Positions 23,247 through 34,719 of a stretch of DNA of 64,000 nt are shown one piece after another (the first letter of the stretch is position 1; each line of letters opens with the position of its first letter). The stretch spans positions 81,260,207 through 81,324,206 of the forward strand of contig NC_050098.1 of the NCBI RefSeq assembly GCF_902167145.1, written 5' to 3'. A program made the translations under genes and the position numbers. The notes beneath the pieces are model-generated. The model ran no database searches. It had not been told where the DNA came from and was given only the letters and a program-made list of their open reading frames with translations. The stretch comes from Zea mays (taxonomy: Eukaryota > Streptophyta > Magnoliopsida > Poales > Poaceae).

Positions 23247-26200
23247 TGTAATACCTACTTTGTAAGAAAATCTAAAAGGAGAAATGAAATTCATGTATAT
23301 ATGTATGTGTGTTATCTCTACTTGTCATTTCATGTGGACACCTCACTTATACAAATGAATAAGTAATAAAAGGCACTCAAACAAATCATGCATCATGTTG
23401 GTATTTTATTTTGTGTGCATTATGTGACAAAAAAACAGTGTAAAAAGGAATATATCAAAATCCAAAATTTGGAGATTTAACCCCAATTTGTAAATTGAAG
23501 TTTAGAAAAGAGAAAAGAAGGAAAATACAATGCAAATGAGATAAAATAAATATATAAATATACTTACCTTCCACTTATATTTGAAATAATACAATTTTTG
23601 AGGAAGGGTGAATTTCATAACCTAATCCAAATTCAAATTTGAATTCTAAAAGCAAAGAGGGAAAATAAATTCAGAAAAGAAAAACCAGAAAAAAATAAAA
23701 GAAGAAAACCGCGCTTGGGCCCAAGATCTGATTTCGGCCCATCTCCTCTTTCCTTCTCTTCCGTGGCCCACTAGCTGACTCAGTCGCGCGCGCGCTGACA
23801 GGGTACATCTAGCGTACCGGGCCCGCCCGCCATTCGCACGCGCGCCTGGTGACTTGCATGCGGGCCCCACTACTCAGCTCGCTCGCACTGGTGTGCGGGG
23901 TTAATCGCTGGCGACCTAGGCCCACTGGATAGCCCATCCATTAACGGATGCTCGCGCCGTGTTTCACCGCCAAGTGGGGCCGCGTTGGCAGACCCATATT
24001 CTTCACCGACCCGGTCTTCGCGGAAACAAAATCGCGCATGCCGAAGCTGGGGGACGCAAATCGCGGGGGATAGCTCGGGTCGTGCAATTGCTTTGACCCT
24101 CTCCTCCGCGTATAAGTTCCGGCGCACCTCTTTGACTTCTCGTCCCTGTTGAACTAGAGTCCATACCCCAAGCCCTCACCACCGACGCAGATAATGGACT
24201 AGTGCCATCGCCGCCAGTGTTCTCAACCGTGAGTAACTCTGCGACCTCGAGGAGTGATCGAGGTGGGCCGTGGAGTCTTCGCCTTTCGCGCGAGTCGCTT
24301 CGTCGTGAGGGATCGGTACCGGGTGATCGGCAATTGCTCGCCGTCGAAGGGCACTGCCACGAAAATCGCCTATCGCCGTGGACCGGCTTCAACTCTCGGC
24401 CAGTGACGGTAAAGACCCTCCCCTGTTGTTCATACTAGCATGCGCTTCGTGTAGCACACTTTAGATTGGGTCAGGGGCGCTGGAATGCCTATTGGGCACT
24501 ACTCCGGCAATGTCGCGCCGCGGTTCGATGGGCGGCGCTGCCGGTGGCAGTCGGGGGAGACCGGCTCGTCCTGAGCCGTTGATGGCGCGATCTGCGGTGT
24601 AGATTAGAGGGTCTGTACTGGGTTAGGTCAGAGTATTGTGGAGCGTTCGATTCCGATCGAACGGATCGGTGCACAGACGAGATCGACACCGTCGGACTCA
24701 GATCGGATGGTGCTTAGTGCGTACCGATTTGATGTATTGTAGATCTAATCGAGGACGTAGAATTCCAATCAGACGGCCAGTGTCTGCCTGTACCCCTTCG
24801 GCCTTGTAACTTTGCGTAAGAGACCCTGCAGTTACCAGAAAATAATCCGCCGTCCATTTTTACTGTGCTCGGTGTCTGGGGATTCTTACTCCGAGCCCCC
24901 TGGGTTTCTCTGAATTTGAGGCCCAGTCCAGTCAACTCGAAAATCAGAGAAATAAAATAGAAATGGATTTTTAGTGAATAAATAATTGCTAGAAAATTGT
25001 ATAATTCATAGAAAATTCTTTTGGGCTCCAAATTACTTCATTCCAGTTTCTAAAATTTTGTAATATTATTCTCCATCACATAGAGGATCTGTTTTGTCAT
25101 GAAAACAGTAAGAAAATTAATTTCTCATTTAATCCTATTTCAAACACATTAAACCTTAGGAAATTCATAACTTAAAATCTATAACTCCAAATTTAATGAT
25201 TCCTGTTCCTAGGATCTTATTTTAATACGTAGATTTTTATCATGTATTTTATCTACATGTTTGGTGTGATGTTAATTTTTACTATACTATGTATGTATTG
25301 TGTTGATGCGATTAGACGAGCAAGCCACTGTGGATTCTGAGGTTCAGCAAGTAGAAGTAGCTGAGCAGGAGCTCACTGAAGGCAAATTCTGCCCTTGATC
25401 ACTTTTATTTACCCAATAATATTATTTATTATCACTATTCAATGCATAGGTTTAATTTTGATGGGACCCAATAGGTCACCCTAGTCTGTTTCTCCTAATT
25501 ACCTTGTTTACCCCTGAATCACTTGGGTAGTCCTGCTATTGCTTTATATGGTTTTGGGTTAATATTTCATTATATCTATGTTCCAATTATGTTGTTATTT
25601 TATTTATGTTCATGTCAAGATCATTAAATGTTAATTGGAACATAGAGCTTAACATGAGAAACACGTGCCACCACAAGGGTTTAACGGGACGCCCTTGGCC
25701 AACTAACTAGGAAAGCTAGTGGAAGACTACCTTACCCAAAAGGGGCAAGGGCAGTAGGGGATTGCATGCAAGGAGGTTCTCGTGTTGATTTTACTGCGAT
25801 GGCGGTCAGACGGGGGATTCTTGCAAGTGTTCTTCCCATAAACTGTAGCGGGTTTTCGGAAGCTAGTGGAACTTTGAAAGGCCTCGTAGTGGATCCCTAG
25901 CCATTCACCTCGGTAGTGTCTAAGGGTCTAGCTAACCCTGGCGACATGGGATACACGACTTGTGGGTAAAGGGTACAACCTCTGCAGAGTGTAAAACTGG
26001 TATACTAGCCGAGCTCACGGTCACGAGCAGCTCAGGACTCTCTGATGATTAAATATGGAACCTAAACTCAATTTGTCATTTGCATTGCATCGGATTTGTT
26101 AATTAATTTTGTTCTATTATTATTTATTATGGTTTGGTATTTACTTACATCTAGTAATTGCTAATAAAATTTTGACCAACTTATTAAAAGCAATGCTCAG

Positions 26201-26604
26201 CTTTAACCCCTATTGTTGATTAGCCTTACACATCACATGAACTCCCACCTTTGGTGAGTTCATGCCCATTGGTTCCCCACAACTTGTTGAGCTATGATCA
26301 TGTGTGAGCTCACCCTTGCTGTCTCACACCCCCCATAGGAGAAGAACAAGTGGTTCAGGAGGAGCCACACAATGAGGAGTTCGATTCGATCTAGGTGGCG
26401 TCTCCTAGCCAACTTTCTGGCACCAAGGATGGATTTTAGATCCTGTTATATTTATCTTTTGTTTTGTAAGACTTCTGCTATGTAATAAGTACTCTGATTA
26501 TATTGTGACATTTATCTCTATACACTCTGTTATTATATATGTTGTCTTCTTTGGCGCATGTATGAGATGCACCCGACTTTGTCCCTTAAAGCCCGGGTGT
26601 GACA
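23247..26604 (+). repeat. 3' LTR of element E (3,358 bp)
   Basis: Direct repeat of 15465-19599 without the solo LTR. The insertion point reads GGCGTCTCCTAGCCAAC, the empty site. Differences from the 5' LTR are scattered substitutions and small indels. Confidence 0.93.
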
Positions 26605-26609
26605 GACAA
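26605..26609. repeat. Target site duplication GACAA, right copy (element E)
   Basis: Matches 15460-15464; the gag sequence of element C continues immediately after. Confidence 0.92.
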
Positions 26610-27540
26610 CAACTCCCCTCCTCGGGACATGCATCATCATCGATGACATGAGGACACATGTGGAGTATCGACACTCACTCCACGCCATAGGGCCATTCAA
26701 TGGCCCACTAACTTCAAAGTCTCCAATGTCGACAAGTACGAGCCTAAGCAAGATCCGGGAGGCTAGCTGGCTGTCTACACCATAGCCGCCCGAGCCGCTG
26801 GGGCAACCGAAGACATGATGACCGCATACTTGCCTATCGTTCTCGGGCGGGATGCACTGCAATGGTTGCGACACCTACCCCGACACTGCATCGACGACTA
26901 GAGCGATTTCAGTCGGTGCTTCACCGCCAACTTCCAATCTCTCTCCGACAAACCGGCGCAGCCATGGGACCTCAAATACATCAAGCGCCGAGGGGATGAG
27001 ACTCTCCGGTCATACCTCAAAAGATTTCAAACCATGAGGAATTGTATCCCCGAGGTCGCAGAAGCAGCAGGGATCGAGGACTTCTACCGGGGATCTAATG
27101 ACTCGGCCTTCGTCTGCGCCATACTGCAGAAAGCGCCGACTACCTCCGAGCAACTGTTCCGGGAAGCCGACCTCTACATCACCACCGACGAACGAGCTCA
27201 GGACCTCATCAGAGGAACAAAGCCTACATCGGCAGCACTGCGACGCGACACTAACCAACAACCCGACAAACGTTGGGAAAAGAGGCCTCGCGAAGAAGTC
27301 CACGCCGCCGGACCACCTGCCTCTCGCGCCCGAGGAGGACCTCGCGGAGGCGAACACATGCTGGACGACATCCTCGACGCCCAGTGCCCATACCAAAAGG
27401 ACATGCGCCACACCCTTCGGAACTGCAGAGACTTCAAGCATTCCATGGGGAACGACCGACCCTTCCAACCTCTGCCGCCTCCCCCACCACGAGGAGGACC
27501 TGGAGAACCTCGACAACCCCAATAGCAGGAGGGGGTGGAG
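26610..27540 (+). pseudogene. Central and C-terminal gag of element C
   Basis: The plus strand encodes TAYLPIVLGRDALQWLRHLP and then SLSDKPAQPWDLKYIKRRGD, LRSYLKRFQTMRN and RGSNDSAFVCAILQKAPTT, the usual plant gag domain (retrotrans_gag). It ends with a basic, Pro/Gly/Arg-rich tail that includes CPYQKDMRHTLRNCRDF, a zinc-knuckle-like CxxxxxHxxxxC. In-frame stops occur near 26897 (TAG after DD) and at 27523, and the reading frame shifts once near the 5' end, so it is defective. Confidence 0.85.
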
Positions 27541-28369
27541 GTGGAGCCTTCCCACGCGTTAATGGAGAAGTCAACGTCATCTTCGGTGGACACGGGTCGC
27601 AAGAAAGCAAGAGGCAACAAAAGCTCAACGACCGTCAGATACTGGTGGCAGCCACTGGTCCTCCCGCCCCATATCGATGGTCCGAACACCCGATCACCTT
27701 CACCCGGGCAGATCAGTGGCTCAACTTCGACCACCCGGGCAAATACTCGCTCCTCGTCGATCTGGTGATCCGAGAGAGCAGGGTAAAGAAGGTATTAGTG
27801 GACGGGGGAAGCAGCATCAACGTCACCTTCCCCGGACACTTCAAGGCTTGGGAGTTCCCCTCAAAGAGCTCCACGAGTCGGACACTCCTTTCTTCGGCAT
27901 CGTGCCGACTGAAGGAGAATATCCACTGGAACACATCTACATGTCGGTCACCTTCGGAACTCCAGAAAACTACAGAATCGAGTTCCTGAGGTTCGAGGTG
28001 GCAAACTTCGACTGCGGGTACAACGCCATCATTGGCAGGCCAGGATTGGCAAAGTTCATGGCCATTCCGCATTATACATACATGATATTGAAGATGCCAG
28101 GACCACAAGGAATCATAACTGTGCGCGCTGACTTCCAAGGCGCCGCAAAATGTTTCCGAGTGGCCATTCAAGTGGCCCTCACCACCAAACCATCGACGAC
28201 TTCTTCTGCGCACGCAATCTCAAAGCCTGAAGAGGACCTCGCGGTACCCGCGAATGAAGCTCAAGCCATGACCTCTATGCGGCCGACCGAAGAAACCAAG
28301 AGAATCAACCTCGGGTTCGCCGATGAGCGCAAGACGGCCATCATCAGTTCTAGCCTGGATGACAAATAG
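27541..28369 (+). pseudogene. Aspartic protease region of element C
   Basis: After GEVNVIFGGHGSQESKRQQ comes VKKVLVDGGSSINVTF near 27786-27833, whose DGGS is the catalytic motif. The frame then shifts once, near 27830, into the frame 27677-28369: FFGIVPTEGEYPLEHIYM, YNAIIGRPGLAKFMAIPHYT. The protease would cut gag and pol. It ends at a TAG at 28367-28369. Confidence 0.83.
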
Positions 28370-29377
28370 GAAGGCACGCTCGTCCAGTTCCTGCAAGATA
28401 ACCGAGACGTATTCACATGGCAACCTGCGGATATGCCGGGAGTCCCGAGAGAACTGGCCAAGCACAAATTGAAGGTCTACCCCCAGGCAAGGCCGATCCA
28501 ACAAAAATTACATCGCTTCACGCCCGACAAAAGAGAAGCCATCCGTGCAGAGTTGGCTTGCTTGGTCGCGGCCGGATTCATTAGAGAAGTGTTACACCCT
28601 GAGTGGTTAGCAAATCCTGTTCTTGTACTAAAAAAGAATAAAGTGGATTGGTGCATGTGCGTCGGCTATACGGATCTCAACAAACACTGTCCGAAGGATC
28701 CCTTCGAACTTCCTAGAATAGACCAGGTGGTAGACTCGACCGCCGGATATTCTGTACTGTCTTTCTTGGATTGCTACTCCGGGTATCATCAGATCAGCCT
28801 AGCAAAAGAAGACGAGGAAAAAACAACATTCATCACCCCGTTCGGAGCCTTCTGCTATACCTCCATGCCGTTCGGCCTCAAAAACGCTGGAGCGACTTAG
28901 TAGAGGGCTATTCAGACATGCTTAGCCGACCACTGGGGCAAGCGTGTGGAGGCTTATGTGGATGATGTGGTAATCAAGATAGAGAACTCAGAAAATTTCA
29001 TTGAAGATTTACAGCTGGTCTTCAACAGTCTACTGCTATATCGATGGAAACTTAATCCCGAAAAATGCGTCTTCGGAGTACCAGCAGGAAAATTGCTCGG
29101 GTTTGTTGTCAGCCACCGGGGAATTGAGGCCAATCCAGAAAAGATCGAGGCTATCATGAGAATGGAAGCACCACAATCACAGAAGAAAGTACAAAGACTT
29201 ACCGGATGCATGGCAACTCTGAGCAGATTCATATCAAGGCTGGGAGAAAAAGGCCTACCGTTCTATATGTTGCTCAAGAAGGTAGACAAATTCCAGTGGA
29301 ATTCAGAGGCACAGGAAGCTCTAGACGCACTGAAGAAATTCCTGACAACATCGCCAGTGCTAAAGCCACCACGCTGA
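28370..29377 (+). pseudogene. Reverse transcriptase of element C
   Basis: RT blocks in order: QKLHRFTPDKREAIRAEL, VLVLKKNKVDWCMCVGYTDLN, LDCYSGYHQISLA, TPFGAFCYTSMPFGLKNAGAT, and after a frameshift near 28897 EAYVDDVVIKIENSE with the YVDD catalytic pair intact. Thumb motifs VQRLTGCMATLSRFIS and LKKVDKFQWNSEAQEALDAL follow. A single short frameshift lies between fingers and palm. Confidence 0.86.
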
Positions 29378-29790
29378 GCCACACCGAGTCAACCGGCTGA
29401 AGATCTGCTGTTATACATCTCTTGCACGACTCACGTGGTGAGCACCACGTTAGTAGTCGAGCGAGTAGAAGAAGGACACGCATACCCAGTGCAACATCCT
29501 GTCTATTTCATCAGTGAAGTCCTAGGTCCTTCGAAGAAGAAATACCCTCAAGTTTAGAAATTATTATATGCAGTACTCCTAACTGCACGCAAGCTCCATC
29601 ACTACTTCGACGATCACAAAGTCATAGTAATCACTGGATTTCCGATAGGGGATATTCTCCACAATAAAGAAGCCATCGGAAGAATAGCCAAGTGGGCCTG
29701 TGAACTGGGAGCTCATGACATTGAGTTTTGACCTCGCACTGCAATCAAGACTCAAGCACTAGTTGACTTTGTATCAGAATGGACCGAGCA
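29378..29790 (+). pseudogene. RT-linked RNase H of element C
   Basis: The frame after RT encodes LLLYISCTTHVVSTTLVVER, HPVYFISEVLGPSKKKYPQ, a stop at about 29557, YAVLLTARKLHHYF and RIAKWACELGAHDIEF, then a TGA and RTAIKTQALVDFVSEW. It corresponds to the degenerate first RNase H of Tat elements. The first catalytic aspartate of an active RNase H is not seen here. Confidence 0.78.
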
Positions 29791-29794
29791 ACAA

Positions 29795-30319
29795 GTGCCC
29801 GATAACCCGGAAACTGCAGAAGTATGGCGAATGTATTTCGATGGCTCGTTGAAGCTGCAGGGGGCAGGTGCAGGGATCCTCTTCATTGCACCTGGAGGTG
29901 AACAACTCAAATATGCCCTTCAATTGTTATTCCTAGCGTCCAACAATGCAGCAGAATACGAAGCTTTGATTCATGGACTGAACATTGCCATGTCACTAGG
30001 CATCAAGAGACTGATGGTATATGGGGATTCTCTGGTGGTCATAAGTCAGATAAACAAAGAGTGGGATTGCTCGAATGACTCCATCGGGAAATACTGCTCC
30101 GCCGTCCGAAAACTAGAAGACAAGTTTGAAGATTTGGAATTCCATCATGTGGAGAGAGACCGCAACACGGCAGCTGATGCATTGTCAAAGCTAGGATCCA
30201 GTCGGACTCAGGTCCCGCTTGGAGTTTTCGTCCAAGAAGTACTGCACTCGAGCATTTCACTAGATCGGGTAGAGGAATGCAATATTCTGAGCCAACCAGA
30301 GTCAGATCCTGAAGACTAG
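29795..30319 (+). pseudogene. Second (plant/archaeal-type) RNase H of element C
   Basis: The open frame of 174 codons encodes MYFDGSLKLQGAGAGILF, then NNAAEYEALIHGLNIAM, VYGDSLVVISQINKEW and HHVERDRNTAADALSKLG. The D, E, D and D positions of an active RNase H are all visible (FDGS, AEYEAL, GDS, AADALS). A second RNase H of this type downstream of the RT-linked one is characteristic of Tat elements and probably takes over RNA removal during reverse transcription. The domain itself looks intact, while the polyprotein around it is broken. The ATG at 29795 is internal to the polyprotein. Confidence 0.85.
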
Positions 30320-31553
30320 AGGGAGCAGATCATCAGGTACATAAAGAATGAGGAAGAGTCAGATGACAAAAATGCAGCAGAGCGCATTGCGAGGCAGTCA
30401 GCTCATTATACTCTCATTTGGGAAACACTATACAGAAGGGGCGCATCAGGAGTCCTCATGAAATGCATTCTTTCGGCTACAGGGAAGCAACTACTAGATG
30501 AGGTCCATGCTGGACAATGCGGGATACATGCAACATCAAGGACTCTGGTTGGGAAGGTCTTCAGGTCTGGTTTCTACTAGCCAACGACGAAGAGTGATGC
30601 AGCCGAGTTAGTCCAGAGGTGCGAAGCCTGTCAGTACTTATCAAAACAACAACATCTACCAGCACAGCAACTGCAAACCATACCTGTAACCTGGTCGTTC
30701 GCGTGCTGGGGACTGGATATGATTGGACCCTTCAAGAAAGCTCAAGGAGAATACACTCATGTACTGGTTGCTATCGACAAATTCACTATATGGATAGAGT
30801 TCAAACCCATTGCTTCTCTAACTTCGGCTAAGGCAGTGGAATTCATACAAGACATAATATTCAGGTTTGGGATACCGAATAGTATCATAACCGACCTGGG
30901 ATCCAATTTCACAAGCTCAGAGTTCTTCGATTTCTGCGAACAAAAAAACATTCAGATCAAATATGCCTTAGTGGCGCACCCAAGAGCCAACGGGCAAGTA
31001 GAAAGAGCCAATGGGATGATATTGGAAGCACTCAAAAAGAAAGTCTTCGATGAGAATGAAAAATTCGTAGGAAAGTGGATCAAAGATTGTCGTATGTTGT
31101 CTGGAGCCTGAGAACTCAACCTAGCCGAGCTCTGCATGGAAACACTCCTTTCTTTATGGTCTATGGTTCGGAGGCAGTGCTACCCGCTGATCTCAAGTTT
31201 GGGGCACCAAGATTAATCTTTGAAAACATAGCAGAAGCTGAGGCTACTAGACTAGAGGATGTTGATATACTAGAAGAAGAACGATTGAATACGGTGATTC
31301 AGTCAGCCTGGTATCAGCAAACTCTAAGGCGCTATCATGATAGGGCCATACGACATCGATCCTTCGCAGTGGGAGATCTCGTCCTCCGCCGAATTCTAAC
31401 GGGGAGGGACGACACAAATTGTCGCCACTATGGGAAGGGCCATTCATAGTAGCAGAAGTCACTCGGCCTGGATCATATCGTCTTACTCAAATGGACGGCA
31501 CGGAAATTGGGAACTCATGGAATATAGAACATCTCAGGAAGTTTTACCCCTAG
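30320..31553 (+). pseudogene. Integrase of element C
   Basis: The N-terminal zinc-binding region (HAGQCGIHATSRT, CEACQYLSKQQ) is at 30500-30660. The core at 30719-31111 gives LDMIGPF, ITDLGSNFTS and NGQVERANG, the D, D and E residues. The C-terminal part at 31075-31449 (RTQPSRALHGNTPFFMVYGSE, YHDRAIRHRSFAVGDLVLRR) is in another frame, and the last stretch to about 31553 in a third. Stops at 30317, 30578 and 31109 break the gene. No chromodomain follows, as expected for Tat. Confidence 0.85.
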
Positions 31554-31663
31554 CTATATTTCGAAAGCTATTGGGATAGCCTTGTAATCTGTAAACTAGG
31601 AAATATATCATCAATAAAAAGACTTCATTCTCAAAGGCGCTCAAATTGTTTACTGTCAACCTG

Positions 31664-31966
31664 CATGCTTACTTAACTCAGGGTGACCACTATACCCTAC
31701 TAATGGAGCAATCGACTTAAGTCGGCAACGACTTAAGGTGGTGTAACATGCTCACGCTTACTTAACTCAGGGTGACCACTATACCCTACTAACGGAGCAA
31801 TCGACTTAAGTCGGCGACGACTTAAGACGGTGCGACATGCTCACGCTTACTTAACTCAGGGTGACCGCTATACCCTACTAACGGAGCAATCGACTTAAGT
31901 CAGTGACGACTTAAGGCGGTGCGACATGCTCACGCGTAACTCAGGGTGATCACTATACCCTACTAA
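31664..31966 (+). repeat. 89-bp tandem repeats in element C, left block
   Basis: About three copies of an 89 bp unit. Each contains CTCAGGGTGACCACTATACC, then CGACTTAAGTCGGCGACGAC and CATGCTCACG. CATG anchors fall at 31747, 31836 and 31925, a constant 89 bp apart. The array is split by the CACTA element at 31967 and resumes at 38479. Confidence 0.9.
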
Positions 31967-31984
31967 CACTACAGGAATTCTACT

Positions 31985-32215
31985 GATTCCTGTCGGCCAG
32001 GGTAATTCCCGTCGGCCAGAGCGAAAGCCGACGGGAATAGACTAATTCCCGTCGGCCACAAAATAGCCGACGACCATTATTTTAATTCCCGTCGGCCCCG
32101 TCCCAAGCCCACGGGGATTAACTAATCCCCGTCGGCCCTGTGCTCTGGCCGACGGGAATAAGTTAATTCCTGTCGGCCCCGTATACTAGCCAACGGGGAT
32201 TAATCTTTTTAGAGC
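31985..32215 (+). repeat. CACTA 5' subterminal repeats
   Basis: At least eight copies of a GTCGGC-containing word (TAATTCCCGTCGGCC and its inverse GCCGACGGGAAT) in both orientations. In En/Spm such repeats are the binding sites of TnpA. The same words recur at 38065-38465. Confidence 0.85.
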
Positions 32216-32264
32216 CAGGCCGCAGCCGCGCGGGCTCATTTCTTCTCCGTTCGCACCCCTGCCC

Positions 32265-32640
32265 GACAGCCGCCCCTGCTCAACCGCCGCCCTGCCAGAC
32301 CGCCGCCCGAGCCGCCCCTGCCCGAGCGCCGCCTGCCCGAGCGCCGCCGGCGAGGCCGCCCCCACCCGAGCCGCCCCGCCCGAGCCCGCCGGCCGCCCCC
32401 GCCCGAGCCGCCCCGCCCGAGCCGCTGCCTGCCCGAGCGGCGCCCTGGCCGAGCACCGCCGCCGCTTGAGCGCCGCCGCCCTGCCCGAGGCCGCCCTGCC
32501 CCCGAGGCCACCCTGCCCGAGGCCGCCCCGCCCGAGCGCCGCCGCCGCCCTGCTCGAGCGTTGCCACCGCCGTCGGCCCGCCCCGGAGCGCCGCCGCCGC
32601 CGCCCGAGTGCCACCACAAGCTCCCGAGCTCCTCGTACCC
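32265..32640. repeat. GC-rich minisatellite in the CACTA 5' region
   Basis: The stretch is almost entirely G and C and is built from variants of CCGCCCGAGC and GCCGCCGCC. It gives long apparent open frames on both strands (Ala/Gly/Arg-rich), which I treat as composition artefacts. Confidence 0.8.
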
Positions 32641-33309
32641 CGAGCGTCGTCGTCCCCAGCCCGTCGTCGTCCATCGTCCGCTCGTGCCCCGACGGGAATC
32701 AGTAACTGAGGTATAATTCTATCTATATGTAAATAAGTATTGATTATTTTCGTCGGTTTTTTGTGGCCGACGGGAGTTAACTTTCATGTGATTAGAGTTA
32801 GTTTAAAATTGTTAATTTATAGTGTTTTTAGTTTTCATATGACTTTATGCATTATTGAATGTAAATGCGAGTGCGATTGTTAATGTAAATGCGAGTGCGA
32901 TTGTTAAATTTTTGTATACATGCTTATTTTCGTCGGTTTTTTATGACCGACGGGAGTTAACTTTCATATGATTAGAGTTAGTTTAATATCACATGTGATT
33001 AGAGTGTAATTAGAGTTAGTTTAATTTCACATGTGTGGCTTGATGTTAGGTAAATATTAATTCTATTATTATAATAGATTTAACTTATGCTATTGAAATG
33101 TTGAATTTGATGTTATTTAATAATTAGATTCAACTTATAATATTAGGTTGTATGAAGGTTTCGATATTGATAAATTTAATGTTATTTATGTATATATATA
33201 GTTATTTATGTATATATATAGTTTTACTACTTACCTATAGATGTATGTGTGACGTGTAGAAACGTGATTGTCTCACACACACTCTTTACTCGTACACACA
33301 GCCGCAATA

Positions 33310-34719
33310 ATGTGTGATAGACGTGATTGGATGTATGAAGGTTTCAAGAAGGGTGGGTGTCACACAAGTGAATGGTTTGCCAAGACGCAGATATTTCTGG
33401 ACCATGCAGCTGCTTTGTCACAAATAGATAATATTAGGTGTCCATGCAATAAATGTAGAAATATGACGAGCCACACCAAGAAACAGGTCACACTACACCT
33501 GTGCTCACATGGTTTCGTGCCAGGCTATAAGGTCTGGTATCTCCACAGTGAAGATGTTGAACGAGCAACAGAAGTAGAAGTTGATGATGGTGAAGATGAT
33601 GTTGATAGGATGGACCAGATGCTTGAGGATCTGCAACCTGAACTAGCACCAGATCATCATGATTCACCTACACCGGAGGTTCAGAAGTTCTTCGACCTAC
33701 TCAAAGTGTCAGAAGAGCCTCTTCACGGGCACACTGACGTGACCGTACTGGAATTCGTGACCCGGCTGATGTCAATCAAGTCCAAGTTTGCATTCTCAAT
33801 TAATTGTTACAAGGAGCTTGTGGATTTGATTAGCGAGGTTCTTCCTACGGGTCACAAGATGCCCAAAGACATGTACCAGTCCAAGAAATTGCTTGAAGGT
33901 CTTGGTATGGAGTATGAGAAGATTGATGTTTGCCAAGACAACTGTATGCTTTTTTGGAAGGAACATGGCAGAGAACAGAAATGCTTAAAATGTGGGAAGT
34001 CGAGGTACGTGGAGCTTGTAAATGAAGATGGGGAGAAGGTGGTGACAAAGGTTGCACATAAACAACTTCGGTACATGCCTCTCACTCCTAGAGTGAAACG
34101 TTTGTTTCTCTCGAGGAAGACCGCTATGCACATGAGGTGGCATAAAGATTGTACGGACAGACAAGATGGGTTAATGGTGCACCCGTCAGATGGTGATGCA
34201 TGGAAGGCTCTTGACAAATTTGATCCAGATTTTGCCAGCGATGCAAGAAACGTTCGTATCGGCTTGGCAACTGATGGTTTCACGCCGTTCAATATGACCG
34301 CTGCGTCGTATTCATGTTGGCCTGTCATTGCCATACCGTACAACCTTCAACCTGCTCTTTGCATGAAATATGAGTTTATGTTCCTATGTCTTGTTATACC
34401 TGGTCCTGAGCATCCTGGCGTACGCCTCAATGTGATGCTTCAACCACTGATTGAAGAGTTAAAGAAGCTATGGCAAGGTGTGGAAGCCTATGATTGCTTC
34501 AAGAAGCAGAAATTCAATCTTCGTGTTGCATATCTGTTCTCGGTTCATGATTTTATGGCGTATGGTATTTTCTCTAGATGGAGCGTGCATGGTAGATTGA
34601 CGTGTCCTTATTGTGCTAAAGATACAGATTGTTTTCATCTTAGTGCTGGTGGCAAGATATGTTACTTTGATTGCCATAGATGTTTTCATCTTAGTGCCTA
34701 TGGCCGCCACTCAAAATAG
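33310..34719 (+). pseudogene. TnpD-like CACTA transposase, N-terminal half
   Basis: I start at the ATG 33310 (MCDRRDWMYEGFKKGG) rather than at 33268 because this motif opens the transposase-associated domain, which continues with VRCPCNKCRN-like IRCPCNKCRNM and LCSHGFVPGYKVWYLH. The Transposase_21 region follows: LGMEYEKIDVCQDNCMLFWK, CLKCGKSRYV, MRWHKDC, IGLATDGFTPFNM (candidate first catalytic Asp) and VHGRLTCPYCAKDT. At about 34625-34710 a short duplication of the words TGTTTTCATCTTAGTGC ends the reading with a stop. The middle of the transposase, usually several hundred residues with the rest of the catalytic site, is absent before the downstream DUF4216-like part. Confidence 0.88.

Larger units (their letters stand above)
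15465..26604 (+). mobile_element. Element E: Tekay-like chromovirus lacking gag
   Basis: It has direct LTRs at 15465-19599 and 23247-26604, a Met-type PBS, a purine tract before the 3' LTR, and pol with a C-terminal chromodomain. The internal region is only 3,647 bp against about 6.1 kb in element D, because gag and most of the protease are missing. The 5' LTR is longer than the 3' LTR mainly because it contains a solo LTR. Pol carries many stops and frameshifts. The element could have moved only with proteins from another copy, or lost gag after insertion. Confidence 0.92.

Noticed and set aside
18601..26420. A 778 bp deletion in the 3' LTR of element E through CTCC microhomology
   Set aside because: The extra DNA in the 5' LTR starts TGTAACACC, ends CCGCCACA and is flanked by TCTCC repeats, so insertion of a solo LTR explains it better than deletion.
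26533..28504. Several long open frames on the minus strand opposite element C gag-protease
   Set aside because: They are shadows of the GC-rich plus-strand genes, with no domain and no conserved motif.
31664..31966. CRISPR-like array (regular repeats)
   Set aside because: The period is 89 bp with no unique spacers between repeats; it is a simple tandem array in a plant retroelement.
32186..32705. Long GC-rich open frames on both strands (Ala/Gly/Arg-rich)
   Set aside because: They arise from the CCGCCCGAGC minisatellite; composition alone keeps all frames open, and no domain is seen.
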